DNA from: Opitutales bacterium UBA5694
Lineage (GTDB): Bacteria > Verrucomicrobiota > Verrucomicrobiia > Opitutales > Opitutaceae
Length of the DNA stretch: 64,000 bases
Direction: 5' to 3'
Assembly: GCA_002420185.1 (NCBI GenBank)
Contig: DIHO01000011.1
Coordinates: 82,668 to 146,667 of the forward strand
How positions within the stretch are numbered: position 1 is the first letter of the stretch; every line of letters begins with the position of its first letter. The notes under the pieces were generated by a model, which worked only from the letters and a program-made list of their open reading frames with translations, was not told the DNA's origin and made no database searches. Of this stretch, positions 1 to 9,375 are shown piece by piece. Both the position numbers and the translations under genes were made by a program.

Positions 1-1640
1 GGGTCAGTTCTATTTTGAGGGCGGAACGCATCAGCCCAGCTAGCAAATAAACTCAGATTTGGGTTTATGCGATGCACGCCACCAATTTGGAAATTCGTGT
101 CGTTGCCTGAGAGCTCACTAGTTATGGCACCGCCAAGGGCCTCGTTCCTCTGATCCAAATCGATGTTTCTGATTCCTACTATAACATTGGACTGACCGTT
201 GTTAAAATAGATATTGTCCGTCGCGTACATGGTCGTGATGTCTTGGAAGCTTCGTCCAGCCTGATTGCTTCGCTGTCCGTAAGCGAATATCTCTTCTAAA
301 GTAGGCACATCGTCTGTCCAAATCGGAGTTCCGTTTAAGATATCTTCCCTGTATAGCACATCTCGAAAGACCTTTCCTGTTCTGGCCTCGATCACGCGCA
401 TCGCAGCATTTTCTGTAGCATTTCTTCCTCTCAAACGATAATTTCCGCGACCCATATTGTTAATGCTCTCGGATTTACGTACACCAAGGAGTAGTTGATG
501 TTTCACTTCTCCCGTACTGAATTCGATTATATCATTTAGGGTATGTACTTCATCACGGGATATAAATTCGTTTGAATAGTTATTTACTGGATTACTCCCA
601 TCCGGATTAAAAGTGTTAAACTCTCTGGCGGACATTAGGTGGTCACGCTCATTAAAATTGTACTTGTACTGAAAATTGTGATTATCGCTGAAGCTATGCC
701 GAATGCCCATCGACATCCAGTAATATTGCTGGTCGAGTGTGTTTCCAGGCCCCGATGAAACGTATTCTGGTGGTAGAAAGGTGTTGTTAAATCGTGCTGT
801 CGATTCCTTCACGCCTCCTACAGTATCATCGGTGTCTCCGTCACCATTTAGGTCGGTCGGAATTCGTTCGAATGACCAGGTGGCTCGCTGAGTCGGGAAC
901 CCCGTCGCATGGTTTTCAGCTAGCAAAAAGTCAACATCAGTCGCCTCAGCAAGTTTATATGACCCTGACATTCCCTTAAACTGATATGCTCGATTATCAA
1001 GCCATCTCCAACCATTAGTTTCCTTATTATCGGTCATTATACGCAGACCAAGTCTATCATCCATCGCCCGGACCGTGTAATCCAACTTTAATTGGTACCA
1101 TTCGTTGGTTCCCGTGATTGCCCTGATCGTGCCGCCCTGCTCAGCACGGGGAGTTTTGGTAATTACATTAATAAGACCGCTTGGTTCCGCTTGGCCGTAC
1201 AATGTGTTCGGACCTTTAACCACTTCAATACGGTCAATCATCTGCATCGGCAAGACCATTCCTCCGAGCACCCCGTCCACCAGCATGGTGCTGTTCCTGT
1301 AACCTCGAATTGCGAAAGTTGACGCAACCGAATTACCGTTGTCGTTTCGACCGGTCTGAGTTATCGAGGCATTGTAGTCCATGGCGTGCGTGAACTCGCC
1401 AATATGACTATCCTCTAAAAAGTCCGAAGTTATTATGTTGATCGCCATCGGAACGTTCTGAAGAGGAGTACTCAATCCCGTCCCAGATATCGTATTCGTC
1501 GCTGTGTAGCCCTCCGTGGCTTGCACTGTGAAGGGATCGAGTGTGTAAGCGTCGTCGCCCTGCCCATAGGCAACCGACGAAGCCGCATAAAATAGCCCAC
1601 AGGCTATCGGTAGTTTTAGGTAGTTTAAAACTAGTTTCAT
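1..1640 (-). CDS. TonB-dependent receptor (C-terminus outside window)
   Basis: Outer-membrane active importer driven by TonB/ExbBD. About 546 residues are visible; the C-terminal barrel strands lie beyond base 1. The start is the ATG at 1638-1640, followed by a signal peptide that ends near AYGQ. A TonB-box-like stretch (TLDPFTVQATEGY) follows. The plug domain comes next: PLQNVPMAINIIT, then AIRGYRNSTMLVDGV, then IEVVKGPNTLYGQAEPSGLI, then NVITKTP. The barrel begins at about residue 170. It faces a sulfatase across a 334-base divergent promoter, so a sulfated oligosaccharide substrate is likely (inference). The plug resembles the siderophore-receptor type widely used by Verrucomicrobiota for glycans, so a metal-chelate substrate cannot be excluded. 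Confidence 0.93.
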   Translation of the reverse strand, partial: MKLVLNYLKLPIACGLFYAASSVAYGQGDDAYTLDPFTVQATEGYTATNTISGTGLSTPLQNVPMAINIITSDFLEDSHIGEFTHAMDYNASITQTGRNDNGNSVASTFAIRGYRNSTMLVDGVLGGMVLPMQMIDRIEVVKGPNTLYGQAEPSGLINVITKTPRAEQGGTIRAITGTNEWYQLKLDYTVRAMDDRLGLRIMTDNKETNGWRWLDNRAYQFKGMSGSYKLAEATDVDFLLAENHATGFPTQRATWSFERIPTDLNGDGDTDDTVGGVKESTARFNNTFLPPEYVSSGPGNTLDQQYYWMSMGIRHSFSDNHNFQYKYNFNERDHLMSAREFNTFNPDGSNPVNNYSNEFISRDEVHTLNDIIEFSTGEVKHQLLLGVRKSESINNMGRGNYRLRGRNATENAAMRVIEARTGKVFRDVLYREDILNGTPIWTDDVPTLEEIFAYGQRSNQAGRSFQDITTMYATDNIYFNNGQSNVIVGIRNIDLDQRNEALGGAITSELSGNDTNFQIGGVHRINPNLSLFASWADAFRPQNRTD

Positions 1641-1840
1641 AGGATATAGTATTTAGTTTGTGTATTCTTGGCCATCCTGTAACTGATCGTACTGGGAGTG
1701 GCAGAAAAATCGGGGTGTATCGCTGGTTGACAGCAGTTGACTTAGGGTAATTGCTAATTCAACCCTAAATTGACCGCCACCGTTAACATCAAAGTGGAAT
1801 GTAAAAGTCACCAATTGTCAATCGACTCTCACAGTCATTT

Positions 1841-1853
1841 CACTGAAACAGTT
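1841..1853. promoter_or_regulatory. Candidate operator, copy 1 (AACTGTTTCAGTG on minus)
   Basis: On the minus strand this reads AACTGTTTCAGTG. It matches the second copy at 1900-1912 through AACTGWTTCAGT. The size and dyad form fit a LacI-family operator, and a LacI regulator lies 3.7 kb away. A related half (TTTCAGT) lies upstream of that regulator near 5569-5577. The binding protein is inferred. Confidence 0.35.
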
Positions 1854-1899
1854 AAGTAAAGGGAGGAAGTTGCGTGTACAAACATTTAGATCTGCACTT

Positions 1900-1912
1900 A
1901 ACTGATTCAGTT
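1900..1912. promoter_or_regulatory. Candidate operator, copy 2 (AACTGATTCAGTT)
   Basis: This is a perfect 13-base palindrome around a central T. Its centre is 59 bases from copy 1 and about 70 bases upstream of the sulfatase start. The second copy in the same divergent promoter is the reason to call it regulatory. Confidence 0.35.
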
Positions 1913-1974
1913 TCCATGTATATTGACACTTGGCCCACTAAACCATTATCACCCGCTGCCATACACGAACTGCC

Positions 1975-3423
1975 TTGAACCCTTATAATCTACTCATCAT
2001 TACTCCCGATCAGCTGCGAGCCGACTATCTCAGTTGCTATGGCCACGCCACAATCGAAACGCGAAATATCGACCGATTGGCCCAAGAGGGGGTACGTTTT
2101 GACAATTGCTACTGCCAGTCACCTCTCTGCGCCCCGAGCCGCGTTAGCTTCGCTACTAGTACCTATGTAGGTGAACATGGGTGTCGGAACTACTGGTCAA
2201 CGATCAATCCTGAAGTTCCAAATCTCGCGACTTCGCTGAAATCAAAGGGGTATCGAACAGGGATGTTCGGAAAAAACCACCTGTTTACGTTCGATCAGCT
2301 CGATTCTGTTTGGGATGAAATTCATGAAGTCACGCTCGGCAATTACGACAATCACCCAAAATACGCCAAATCATTCAGTTCTTTCGAAATGGAAAAGGAC
2401 CATGTCTACAATAAGACAGGCGAACTGACCGACGACACTATCGCCTTTATGCGGGACGCCAAACGTCCTTTTCTAGCGTGGGTCAATTACCAGGACCCTC
2501 ATCCTGCCTACACGTGTCCTGAACCCTACAAGAGCCTTTTTGATCCTAAGGAGATTTCGATCCCAGAATCTTACTACCATTACGATCGGGACAAACAGCC
2601 CTATCGAAACGAGGTCTGGAGGAAGCATTCAGAGATGGATACCTGCACCGAAGCGGAGTTGCAGAATGCAATCGCGACCTATATGGGCCAAGTCCGATAC
2701 GTCGACGACTCCGTGGGACGTTTACTTGCAATGCTGGATGAAAGTGGTCTCGCAGAAAATACACTTGTCCTTTTCTTCTCAGATCATGGCGAATTAATCG
2801 GTGACTATAGAATGTCCCACAAATTGCCAGCCTTCTACGATTGCCTAACAAAAATCCCTGCCATCATTCGCCATCCAAATAAAAAATGGGCTGGTGCCGT
2901 TTTCACCGGTCTGACAGAGGAAATTGACCTCGTTCCCACACTCTTGGATTCGCTCGGCATCGACTCACCGGCAACCATGGTAGGAAAATCCTGGATAAAG
3001 TCACTCGAGCAACAAGACTACCAAGGCAAAGATACCGTAATTTCGGAAGCCGGTGGGGGTGCACCAACCGCCAAAACACCCACCCCGGGACTCCGTCTCA
3101 AAGCTCCTCACCTTCCCACGAGCCTGGGCCCAGGTACGATGATTCGCAAAGGAGATTGGAAACTCAGCATGTATGTCGATGACCGATGCGAACTATACAA
3201 CCTTTCAGAGGACCCTAAAGAACTGGTTAATCGATACAAGGATCCCAACTGTTCCGAAATTCGCACCGATCTAACGACCGAGCTTCTAAAGCGTGTCATG
3301 GGAGTTAAAAACCGTAACTCAGGTATCGAATGGAACAACGACGCCTATCCAGTAGACGTGCGATTTGAGCCACTTCTCAAATTAAAGCCAGACGAAACGG
3401 GAATCACCGGTTTGGACGATTGA
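1975..3423 (+). CDS. S1-family sulfatase without signal peptide
   Basis: Hydrolyses a sulfate ester with a formylglycine generated from Cys52 in CAPSR. Metal ligands D12-Q13 (PDQLRADYL) and the SDHGE motif near residue 264 complete the active site. The 482 residues fit the family. The start is a TTG that leads straight into the first beta strand (YNLLIITPDQ). There is no signal peptide, unlike every other sulfatase in this window, which suggests action in the cytoplasm on imported saccharides. The DQ pair and CAPSR resemble choline-sulfatase-like and related cytosolic clades. It lies divergent to the TonB receptor and 0.3 kb upstream of a symporter, so uptake followed by intracellular desulfation is plausible (inference). 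Confidence 0.93.
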   Translation: MNPYNLLIITPDQLRADYLSCYGHATIETRNIDRLAQEGVRFDNCYCQSPLCAPSRVSFATSTYVGEHGCRNYWSTINPEVPNLATSLKSKGYRTGMFGKNHLFTFDQLDSVWDEIHEVTLGNYDNHPKYAKSFSSFEMEKDHVYNKTGELTDDTIAFMRDAKRPFLAWVNYQDPHPAYTCPEPYKSLFDPKEISIPESYYHYDRDKQPYRNEVWRKHSEMDTCTEAELQNAIATYMGQVRYVDDSVGRLLAMLDESGLAENTLVLFFSDHGELIGDYRMSHKLPAFYDCLTKIPAIIRHPNKKWAGAVFTGLTEEIDLVPTLLDSLGIDSPATMVGKSWIKSLEQQDYQGKDTVISEAGGGAPTAKTPTPGLRLKAPHLPTSLGPGTMIRKGDWKLSMYVDDRCELYNLSEDPKELVNRYKDPNCSEIRTDLTTELLKRVMGVKNRNSGIEWNNDAYPVDVRFEPLLKLKPDETGITGLDD

Positions 3424-3725
3424 GCCCCTAGCCAACGCAAAAGTCATTTAAACTTGAACCATCGTTCTCTAACGGCTCGGCACAGACCAAGTTTCTTTAG
3501 TTGCCAACTTCGTAAAAAAAGACTAACTGACCCTGTTGAAAACAAACTTACCTGATTCCATAAAATAATTCCAGAGCAATTTATTGAAAAGCTTCTGTAT
3601 ACTCATTCATCTTGTTATGGTTTCGGTGTGGAGGAGCAGCTTCACGACGCGATCAATAAAAACGTTCGGTGCGTAAAGCCTCTCCTACCGTCATTACTCA
3701 TAATAAAATACCCCACCCTTTCATC

Positions 3726-5366
3726 GTGAAAATCAGCGTACTCGACTCCCTAATCATACTCCTCTATTTCATTGGTATTATCGGGCTGGGCCTCTGGATA
3801 TCAAGGCGGCAAGCCAAGGGTGGTCGGGAGTTCTTCCTCGCAGGGGGTACCATGAAATGGCCGTTTATCGGAGCCTCCCTATTCGCGACCAATATTTCCA
3901 GCCAACAGTTCGTCGGCCAAGCGGGTCTCGCATTTGCAGTCGGAATCATCGCGGGTGGCTTTCAACTGGTAGGCGCCTTTTGCTTCATTTTGCTGTCCGC
4001 CTTCTTTATCCGGACTTACATGGGACTTCGGCTAGCCACCTCACCAGAGTTCTTCGAAAAGCGTTACAGCGGTCGCTGTCGCGTGGTGGTTTCCTTCATC
4101 AACCTAATGATGATTATCCTGGGGAACATCGCAGCCGCTCTGTACGCGGGCGCTTTAGTCCTTACACATTTGCTCGGATGGGACCAATTGCCCAATGCCG
4201 AATTCCTTTACTGGATTGCGATCTTTCTTATCGGTATTGCTGCCGGTACCTATACCTTAATGGGCGGACTCAAGGCCGTGATTTACTGCGACTTTGTCCA
4301 AATGGTGGTGCTCGTCCTTGGGGGTGCTTTACTTCTCTATTTCGGGATTATGGAATTGGGGGGAATTGAATCGGTCTTCGTTGGTAACGTCGATGATGCA
4401 GGCCGCTCAATGTGGTCGCTGCTCCGTCCTTGGGAACACGCCTTCGGCTGGCTTCCCATGCTCACCGGCGGACTAATTCTGGGTGTGCATGGCCACTGCA
4501 CCGACCAAGACTATATTCAAAGAGCATTATCGGCCGGCAGTCTCTACCACGCAAAGATGGGATGTCTGTTTGCGGGAGTTCTGAAAACGCTGGCCCTCCT
4601 ATTTATAGCAGCCCCAGGTGTAGTTGCGGCACAATTATTTCAAGGTCATGAAATCGTCGCCCGCGACAATGCCTACGTCAGCTTACTCACGGAGGTCATG
4701 CCTGTTGGGCTTCTGGGCCTTTGTCTCGCCGGGCTGCTGGCAGCTATTATGTCGAGCGTCGATTCGGGACTTTGTGCCTGTGGATCCCTGCTGACCTACG
4801 ATTTTTTTGCCAAAATCAAGAAGGGAGCGACTGACAAAGAACTCTTGAAAGACGGCCGCATCATTATGGTCATCCTCCTTGTTTTTTGTATGCTTATCGC
4901 CCCATTCATACGCAATTTTCAAGGGTTGTTTAACTACCTCCTAGCTGTATGGGCCTTTCTCGCTCCGGGTGTCTTTGTTACCGTGCTCTTTGGGCTGTTT
5001 TATAACCGTTCTACAGAAAAAGCCGCATTTTCGACTCTTTGTTTGGGAGTTACCTTAGGGCTTTTTTCCTTCTGCCTACTCAATATACCCCTACTTGGCG
5101 AACTCAAGAGCCAGCTTCCGCTATTTTTCCAGAACAACTTGAATTTGTCTCCCTGGGTCACGGTCGCTTGTGCTCTCAATATGTACTTAATGAGTAACTA
5201 CGGCTATCGCAACGCGGAAGACGAAAGCCGTTCCGAGATCGTGGCTATCAAAGGCGGAGGCCTCAATATGAGCCCGGATGAAACTAGGAAATACAAAAAG
5301 TTTCTCTTCGGTCTTAGCTGTTTCATTGGATTTACTATCCTAAGCTTCTCGCCCTTTGTTTTTTGA
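3726..5366 (+). CDS. Solute:sodium symporter (SSS family)
   Basis: Inner-membrane sodium-coupled transporter of the SSS/SGLT family, probably for a sugar or sugar acid. The protein is hydrophobic with about 13-14 predicted membrane segments. Near the N-terminus it has FFLAGGTMKWPFIGASLFAT, then NISSQQFVGQAG, the usual first-helix sodium-site region. AAIMSSVDSGLCACGSLLT is the family's later sodium/substrate helix. I chose the GTG at 3726 because the next residues (MKISVLDSLIILLYF) are the normal family start. An in-frame GTG at 3669 would add a 19-residue non-hydrophobic leader. It lies downstream of the sulfatase and upstream of a LacI regulator and a second SSS gene. Confidence 0.9.
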   Translation: MKISVLDSLIILLYFIGIIGLGLWISRRQAKGGREFFLAGGTMKWPFIGASLFATNISSQQFVGQAGLAFAVGIIAGGFQLVGAFCFILLSAFFIRTYMGLRLATSPEFFEKRYSGRCRVVVSFINLMMIILGNIAAALYAGALVLTHLLGWDQLPNAEFLYWIAIFLIGIAAGTYTLMGGLKAVIYCDFVQMVVLVLGGALLLYFGIMELGGIESVFVGNVDDAGRSMWSLLRPWEHAFGWLPMLTGGLILGVHGHCTDQDYIQRALSAGSLYHAKMGCLFAGVLKTLALLFIAAPGVVAAQLFQGHEIVARDNAYVSLLTEVMPVGLLGLCLAGLLAAIMSSVDSGLCACGSLLTYDFFAKIKKGATDKELLKDGRIIMVILLVFCMLIAPFIRNFQGLFNYLLAVWAFLAPGVFVTVLFGLFYNRSTEKAAFSTLCLGVTLGLFSFCLLNIPLLGELKSQLPLFFQNNLNLSPWVTVACALNMYLMSNYGYRNAEDESRSEIVAIKGGGLNMSPDETRKYKKFLFGLSCFIGFTILSFSPFVF

Positions 5367-5625
5367 AACGATGAAATGAGGAAGAGGATGAAATTTTTCA
5401 CTAGTATACTGTCCGACCATGCTGGGGCTTTTCCTAAACAAACCGTTGACTCGCAGAGATACCTTTTTGTCCCGTTTGGGCAACAAGCGGAGTGTCTTGG
5501 CGTAGCAGTGCGGAGACGGAAGTGCTGTTGTCATCGTTCGCTGTGCTCAATCGATTCCCCCTCAATTTACTGAAACCTTTAAATTGGAATTGAGATCTGT
5601 CCGTTAGGGGACTTATTTACTGACC

Positions 5626-6705
5626 GTGCCCCCCAATTACAAACGCTCGACCTTGAAAGATATTGCCGCCCAGGCGAATCTCAGCATCGCGGCCGTGTCA
5701 ATGGCGTTAAAGAACCATCCGTCGCTTCCCGCGAATACCAAGGATCGCGTTAAGAAAATTGCGGAAGAGCTCAAATATGCTCCAGACCCAGCCCTTTCAG
5801 CACTGGCTGCCCATCGAAACCGTCTCCGCGTCCAAAACAACTTATCCGTAATCGGGTTTATCTCGAACTGGAAGCAGCCAAGCGAATACACTCGATTACC
5901 AAGTCGGCAAGAGGTTATCGAAGGTGCCCAAAATCGAGCGATGGAATTAGGCTATACCTTACAGCATTTTTCGGCGAGTGAGGATGCGGCTAATCCGAAA
6001 CGATTCAGCCAAATCTTAAAAACCCGCGGAATTCGCGGAATCATCCTAGCACCTTTTGAGAATCATAAAGACGAGCTCGATCTTGATTGGAACGCGTTCT
6101 CGGTTGTGACGATTGAGAAACCCGTGCGCTACTCATTCTTCCATCATATCCTGCCGAACCAATACGCACACTACCTGCTTTGCTGGGACAAACTACGCCA
6201 AAGAGGATACACTCGCGTCGGACTTGTTGTTAGGTCAGATTTCGCCGACCGGTGGAGCCATCAATGGGAAGCAGCCCACCTATACGCCCAATCTCAGATG
6301 GAGGGCACACTCGACACCATTCCAATTCTCAACCTTGACGAGACCGATCAAACGGAAACGATTCGTTCGTGGCTACTTCGCTATCAACCTCAAGCGGTCA
6401 TTAGTAGATGCGAGGGATTCTTCGAAGCCGCCGAATCAGAAGGTATCAAAGTGCCCGATGATGTGGGGTACGTTAGTCTAAATGTTTCTGACGACAAACC
6501 CGGCGTCAGCGGCATTTATCAACACCGACGCACTATGGGGGCCACCGCAGTTGATGTACTCAATAGCCTCCTGCAGCGTAATCAGAGAGGGCCACTTGAC
6601 GCTTCTATAGGAACTCAGGTAAACGGCTCTTGGCACAAAGGTTTCTCGCTTCCCCCAATAAGCGGAGAACTCATCTCTAAAGCCAATAGCTCAAATATCA
6701 AATAG
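5626..6705 (+). CDS. LacI-family transcriptional regulator
   Basis: DNA-binding repressor or activator expected to sense a sugar. The N-terminal helix-turn-helix is clear: STLKDIAAQANLSIAAVSMA at residues 8-27, then the hinge region KDRVKKIAEELKY at about residues 40-52. A periplasmic-binding-protein-like effector domain follows (VIGFISNW, GIRGIILAPF). The 359 residues are normal for the family. The start is GTG. It sits between two sodium symporters and is the only dedicated regulator of the first sulfatase block, so it is the best candidate for the AACTGWTTCAGT dyads upstream (inference). Confidence 0.92.
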   Translation: MPPNYKRSTLKDIAAQANLSIAAVSMALKNHPSLPANTKDRVKKIAEELKYAPDPALSALAAHRNRLRVQNNLSVIGFISNWKQPSEYTRLPSRQEVIEGAQNRAMELGYTLQHFSASEDAANPKRFSQILKTRGIRGIILAPFENHKDELDLDWNAFSVVTIEKPVRYSFFHHILPNQYAHYLLCWDKLRQRGYTRVGLVVRSDFADRWSHQWEAAHLYAQSQMEGTLDTIPILNLDETDQTETIRSWLLRYQPQAVISRCEGFFEAAESEGIKVPDDVGYVSLNVSDDKPGVSGIYQHRRTMGATAVDVLNSLLQRNQRGPLDASIGTQVNGSWHKGFSLPPISGELISKANSSNIK

Positions 6706-6781
6706 ATCCTTCGATCCATTTTACGGGCCGATCAAACCCATCTTTAAATTCTCCCTAACTAGTTTGCCCTAAACCAATCAT

Positions 6782-8533
6782 ATGCTTACGCTTGTTTCGT
6801 GCCTCGCATTTATGGGATTTGTCGCTTGGTACTCTTGGCGTAAGACCCGTGGACATCTCTCGTCCGCTAGCGGCTATTTCCTGGCCGGACGGGGACTTAC
6901 AGGACTTTTCATCGGTGGTTCTCTCCTCCTCACCAACATATCAACCGAGCAGCTCATCGGCCAGAACGGATTAACCTATGCCGGGAATATGACAGCCCTT
7001 GCTTGGGAAGTATGGGCTGTGCGGGGTATCATTCTCCTCGCGCTGATCTTCTTACCTATGTATCTTGGCGGTGCGTTCGCTACGATGCCCACCTTTCTCA
7101 AATCCCGCTACGGCGAAGGGACCGGCCGACTCGTCAGTTGCTTACTCATGTTTGGATACATCTTCATTTGGTCCCCTAGCGTGCTCTACAGCGGCACGCT
7201 TGCTTTAACGAAAGTGCTGGACTTCGAGGGAATGACTGGACTAAGCCAAACGCAGTCAATTTGGGTCATTACCTGGACGATTGGTATCGTCGGGTCGATC
7301 TACGCGATCAGCGGCGGACTTCGAGCGGTTGCTATATCCGATACGCTTAACGGAATTGGACTGCTTTTAATCGGCTGCCTTCTCCCGATTTTCGGGCTCA
7401 TCGCCTTGGGTGACAAACTCGGTGGCGGAATTGGAACCGCCCTCACCGAGATCACCACGACCCACACTGAAAAACTCAATGCCATCGGAACGGGTAGCGA
7501 ACTGGACGCAATTCCAATTTCCGCAGTATTCACCGGACTAATGGTCATGGCCATTTTTTACTGGAGCACCAACCAGTTCATCATCCAGCGGGCACTGGGT
7601 GCCGCCAGTCTCAAAGAAGGACAAAAAGGGCTCCTCTTGTGCGGATTTTTCAAAATGCTCATACCTTTCATGGCCATGTTCCCAGGATTAATCGCTTTCC
7701 ACCTTTTCGGACAAAATCTTTCACCGAATGACATGGCCTACCCCGCTTTGGTCGAAGCCACGCTGCCTAAACCGCTCCTAGGCCTGTTTATTGCCGTTAT
7801 GCTTGGTACAGTGTTTTCCACGTACAACTCGCTTCTCAATTCGTCGGCGACCATGTTCGCCTTCGATTTGTACAAACCGATCTTTAATAAAAAAGCAGAC
7901 GACAGGAAGCTAATCAGCGTATCCAAAATCTTTGCCATCGTTACCGCGGTCGTCACTTTGTTTCTCGCTCCCAATCTTATTCATGCCACTGACGGTGTAT
8001 TTATTTTCGTGAGCAAATTCGCGGGATTCATTGCTATCCCAATCGCTGTCCTAGTGACGCTTGGACTTTTCGCCCAGCAATTGCGCATACCTCCCACTGC
8101 CGCGATATTCGTCATCCTATTTCACATCTTCACCTATTTTATACTTGTTTGGGGCCTAGCGATTTTTGGTCTCGAAATCACTATTCACTTCATGCACGTT
8201 TTCACTATTCTGTTTATCCTCGAAGCATTGATTCTCGTCACGTGGGCCAAGCTGCGACCGCATGGCGAAGCCTACTCGCACATCCACACTCCAAAAGTTC
8301 CGATGAAGGCCTGGCGATTTAGCATGCTTGTAAGCGCTATGCTCTTGTCCTGTGCGGCCCTAACCTACGTTTTCTTTTCGGAAATGGGTTTCGCCTACGG
8401 CGACGGCGTAGTCGCCCCGTCCTTCCTAACGCTGCTTGCGGTTTCCTTGGCGATCTGTTTAGCCTTCTGCAATTGGGCTCACGCCTGGTTGCAGCCTAGA
8501 TACGAGCGGTACGTATCACGAAAATACGGCTAG
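6782..8533 (+). CDS. Second solute:sodium symporter (SSS family)
   Basis: Inner-membrane sodium-coupled transporter of 583 residues. It has FLAGRGLTGLFIGGSLLLTN near the start, then ISTEQLIGQNGLTYAG. The later helix MLGTVFSTYNSLLNSSATMF replaces the more common SSVDS form seen in the first symporter, so the two probably carry different substrates. It lies 76 bases downstream of the LacI gene on the same strand. Its stop codon overlaps by four bases the end of the convergent esterase gene. Confidence 0.9.
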   Translation: MLTLVSCLAFMGFVAWYSWRKTRGHLSSASGYFLAGRGLTGLFIGGSLLLTNISTEQLIGQNGLTYAGNMTALAWEVWAVRGIILLALIFLPMYLGGAFATMPTFLKSRYGEGTGRLVSCLLMFGYIFIWSPSVLYSGTLALTKVLDFEGMTGLSQTQSIWVITWTIGIVGSIYAISGGLRAVAISDTLNGIGLLLIGCLLPIFGLIALGDKLGGGIGTALTEITTTHTEKLNAIGTGSELDAIPISAVFTGLMVMAIFYWSTNQFIIQRALGAASLKEGQKGLLLCGFFKMLIPFMAMFPGLIAFHLFGQNLSPNDMAYPALVEATLPKPLLGLFIAVMLGTVFSTYNSLLNSSATMFAFDLYKPIFNKKADDRKLISVSKIFAIVTAVVTLFLAPNLIHATDGVFIFVSKFAGFIAIPIAVLVTLGLFAQQLRIPPTAAIFVILFHIFTYFILVWGLAIFGLEITIHFMHVFTILFILEALILVTWAKLRPHGEAYSHIHTPKVPMKAWRFSMLVSAMLLSCAALTYVFFSEMGFAYGDGVVAPSFLTLLAVSLAICLAFCNWAHAWLQPRYERYVSRKYG

Positions 8534-9375
8534 TTTCCGACCAAAAAGGCGACCGCTTCGGGCATCCAGCCGCTGTCCCATCGGTGCGGGATTTTCGGCT
8601 CGAAAACATACCGGTGTGCGATTTCCTGTTCGACCATCAATTGATGAAAGATGGCGCCCCCTTCCGCTCGCCTCCCACCTGTATTAAAGTAGAAAATACG
8701 TGCTTCTTCGCCCAACGCCTTTCCACGGTTCTTTATCAAAGAGGACAGCCGATATCGCTCGAAATTAGCGCGAGTGCCCCAGATGCGGTCAATTCGATCC
8801 TGCCGGTCCGCCTCCTCAATCGGGCCGGTGTCCACTCGAATTCCCGTATCCCATCCCGTTGCTCGATGAAACAAATCCGGATTGCGTAACAGCAGGGAAA
8901 GCGCTCCCCATCCCGATTTACTGAATCCGACCAACAAGCGACCCTCCTGCGCCGCTATCGTGGCATATGACTCGTCCACAAGTGGAAGCACGACGTTCAA
9001 CAAGTGGGTCTCGTCACGTAGGGCTGGATTCCTTGCATGGTCCGCGAACCAGGACATTTCTGTGAACTCCGGCGATACGCAAATCAGGCGATGGGTATTG
9101 TGGAGATTATGCTGTTGAACCTCTAGCAGTCCGTCCCCGAAGCGCCGGTCGTCTTTGGCGACAACCGGCAGCACATAGAGCACTCTGTAGCGATCATTCG
9201 CATTGTAGTCGTCCGGTAGTAGTACTCGAACCGTCGTCTCGCTCCCTTGAAAGACCGATTCTACCACATGAGAGTGTATTCCGTTTGCATCGACTTCTTC
9301 AGCGACGGCTTTGACGACAATGGCGACGCATGCCAGTAGAGCGAGGAGCGTTCTTATTGTTGGGTCTTTTTCCAT
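8530..9375 (-). CDS. Secreted alpha/beta-hydrolase, esterase-D-like
   Basis: Probable periplasmic carboxyl-esterase acting on acylated glycans. It has 281 residues. An N-terminal hydrophobic segment (LLALLACVAIVVKAVA) looks like a signal peptide. The fold follows the esterase D/enterochelin-esterase pattern: RVLYVLP, then GFSKSGWGAL with Ser152 as likely nucleophile, then a C-terminal PHRW providing the catalytic His. The start overlaps the stop of the upstream sulfatase by 22 bases, so the two are translationally coupled. Together they could remove acyl and sulfate groups from one substrate (inference). Confidence 0.8.
   Translation of the reverse strand: MEKDPTIRTLLALLACVAIVVKAVAEEVDANGIHSHVVESVFQGSETTVRVLLPDDYNANDRYRVLYVLPVVAKDDRRFGDGLLEVQQHNLHNTHRLICVSPEFTEMSWFADHARNPALRDETHLLNVVLPLVDESYATIAAQEGRLLVGFSKSGWGALSLLLRNPDLFHRATGWDTGIRVDTGPIEEADRQDRIDRIWGTRANFERYRLSSLIKNRGKALGEEARIFYFNTGGRRAEGGAIFHQLMVEQEIAHRYVFEPKIPHRWDSGWMPEAVAFLVGN

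Larger units (their letters stand above)
1641..1974. promoter_or_regulatory. Divergent promoter region between TonB receptor and sulfatase
   Basis: This 334-base intergenic stretch drives two divergent genes. It holds no ORF I can support. It does contain two near-identical dyads, at 1841-1853 and 1900-1912, listed separately as candidate operators. Confidence 0.6.

Noticed and set aside
1092..1322. Plus-strand frames inside the TonB receptor gene
   Set aside because: They are antisense shadows; the minus-strand frame shows full plug-domain motifs.
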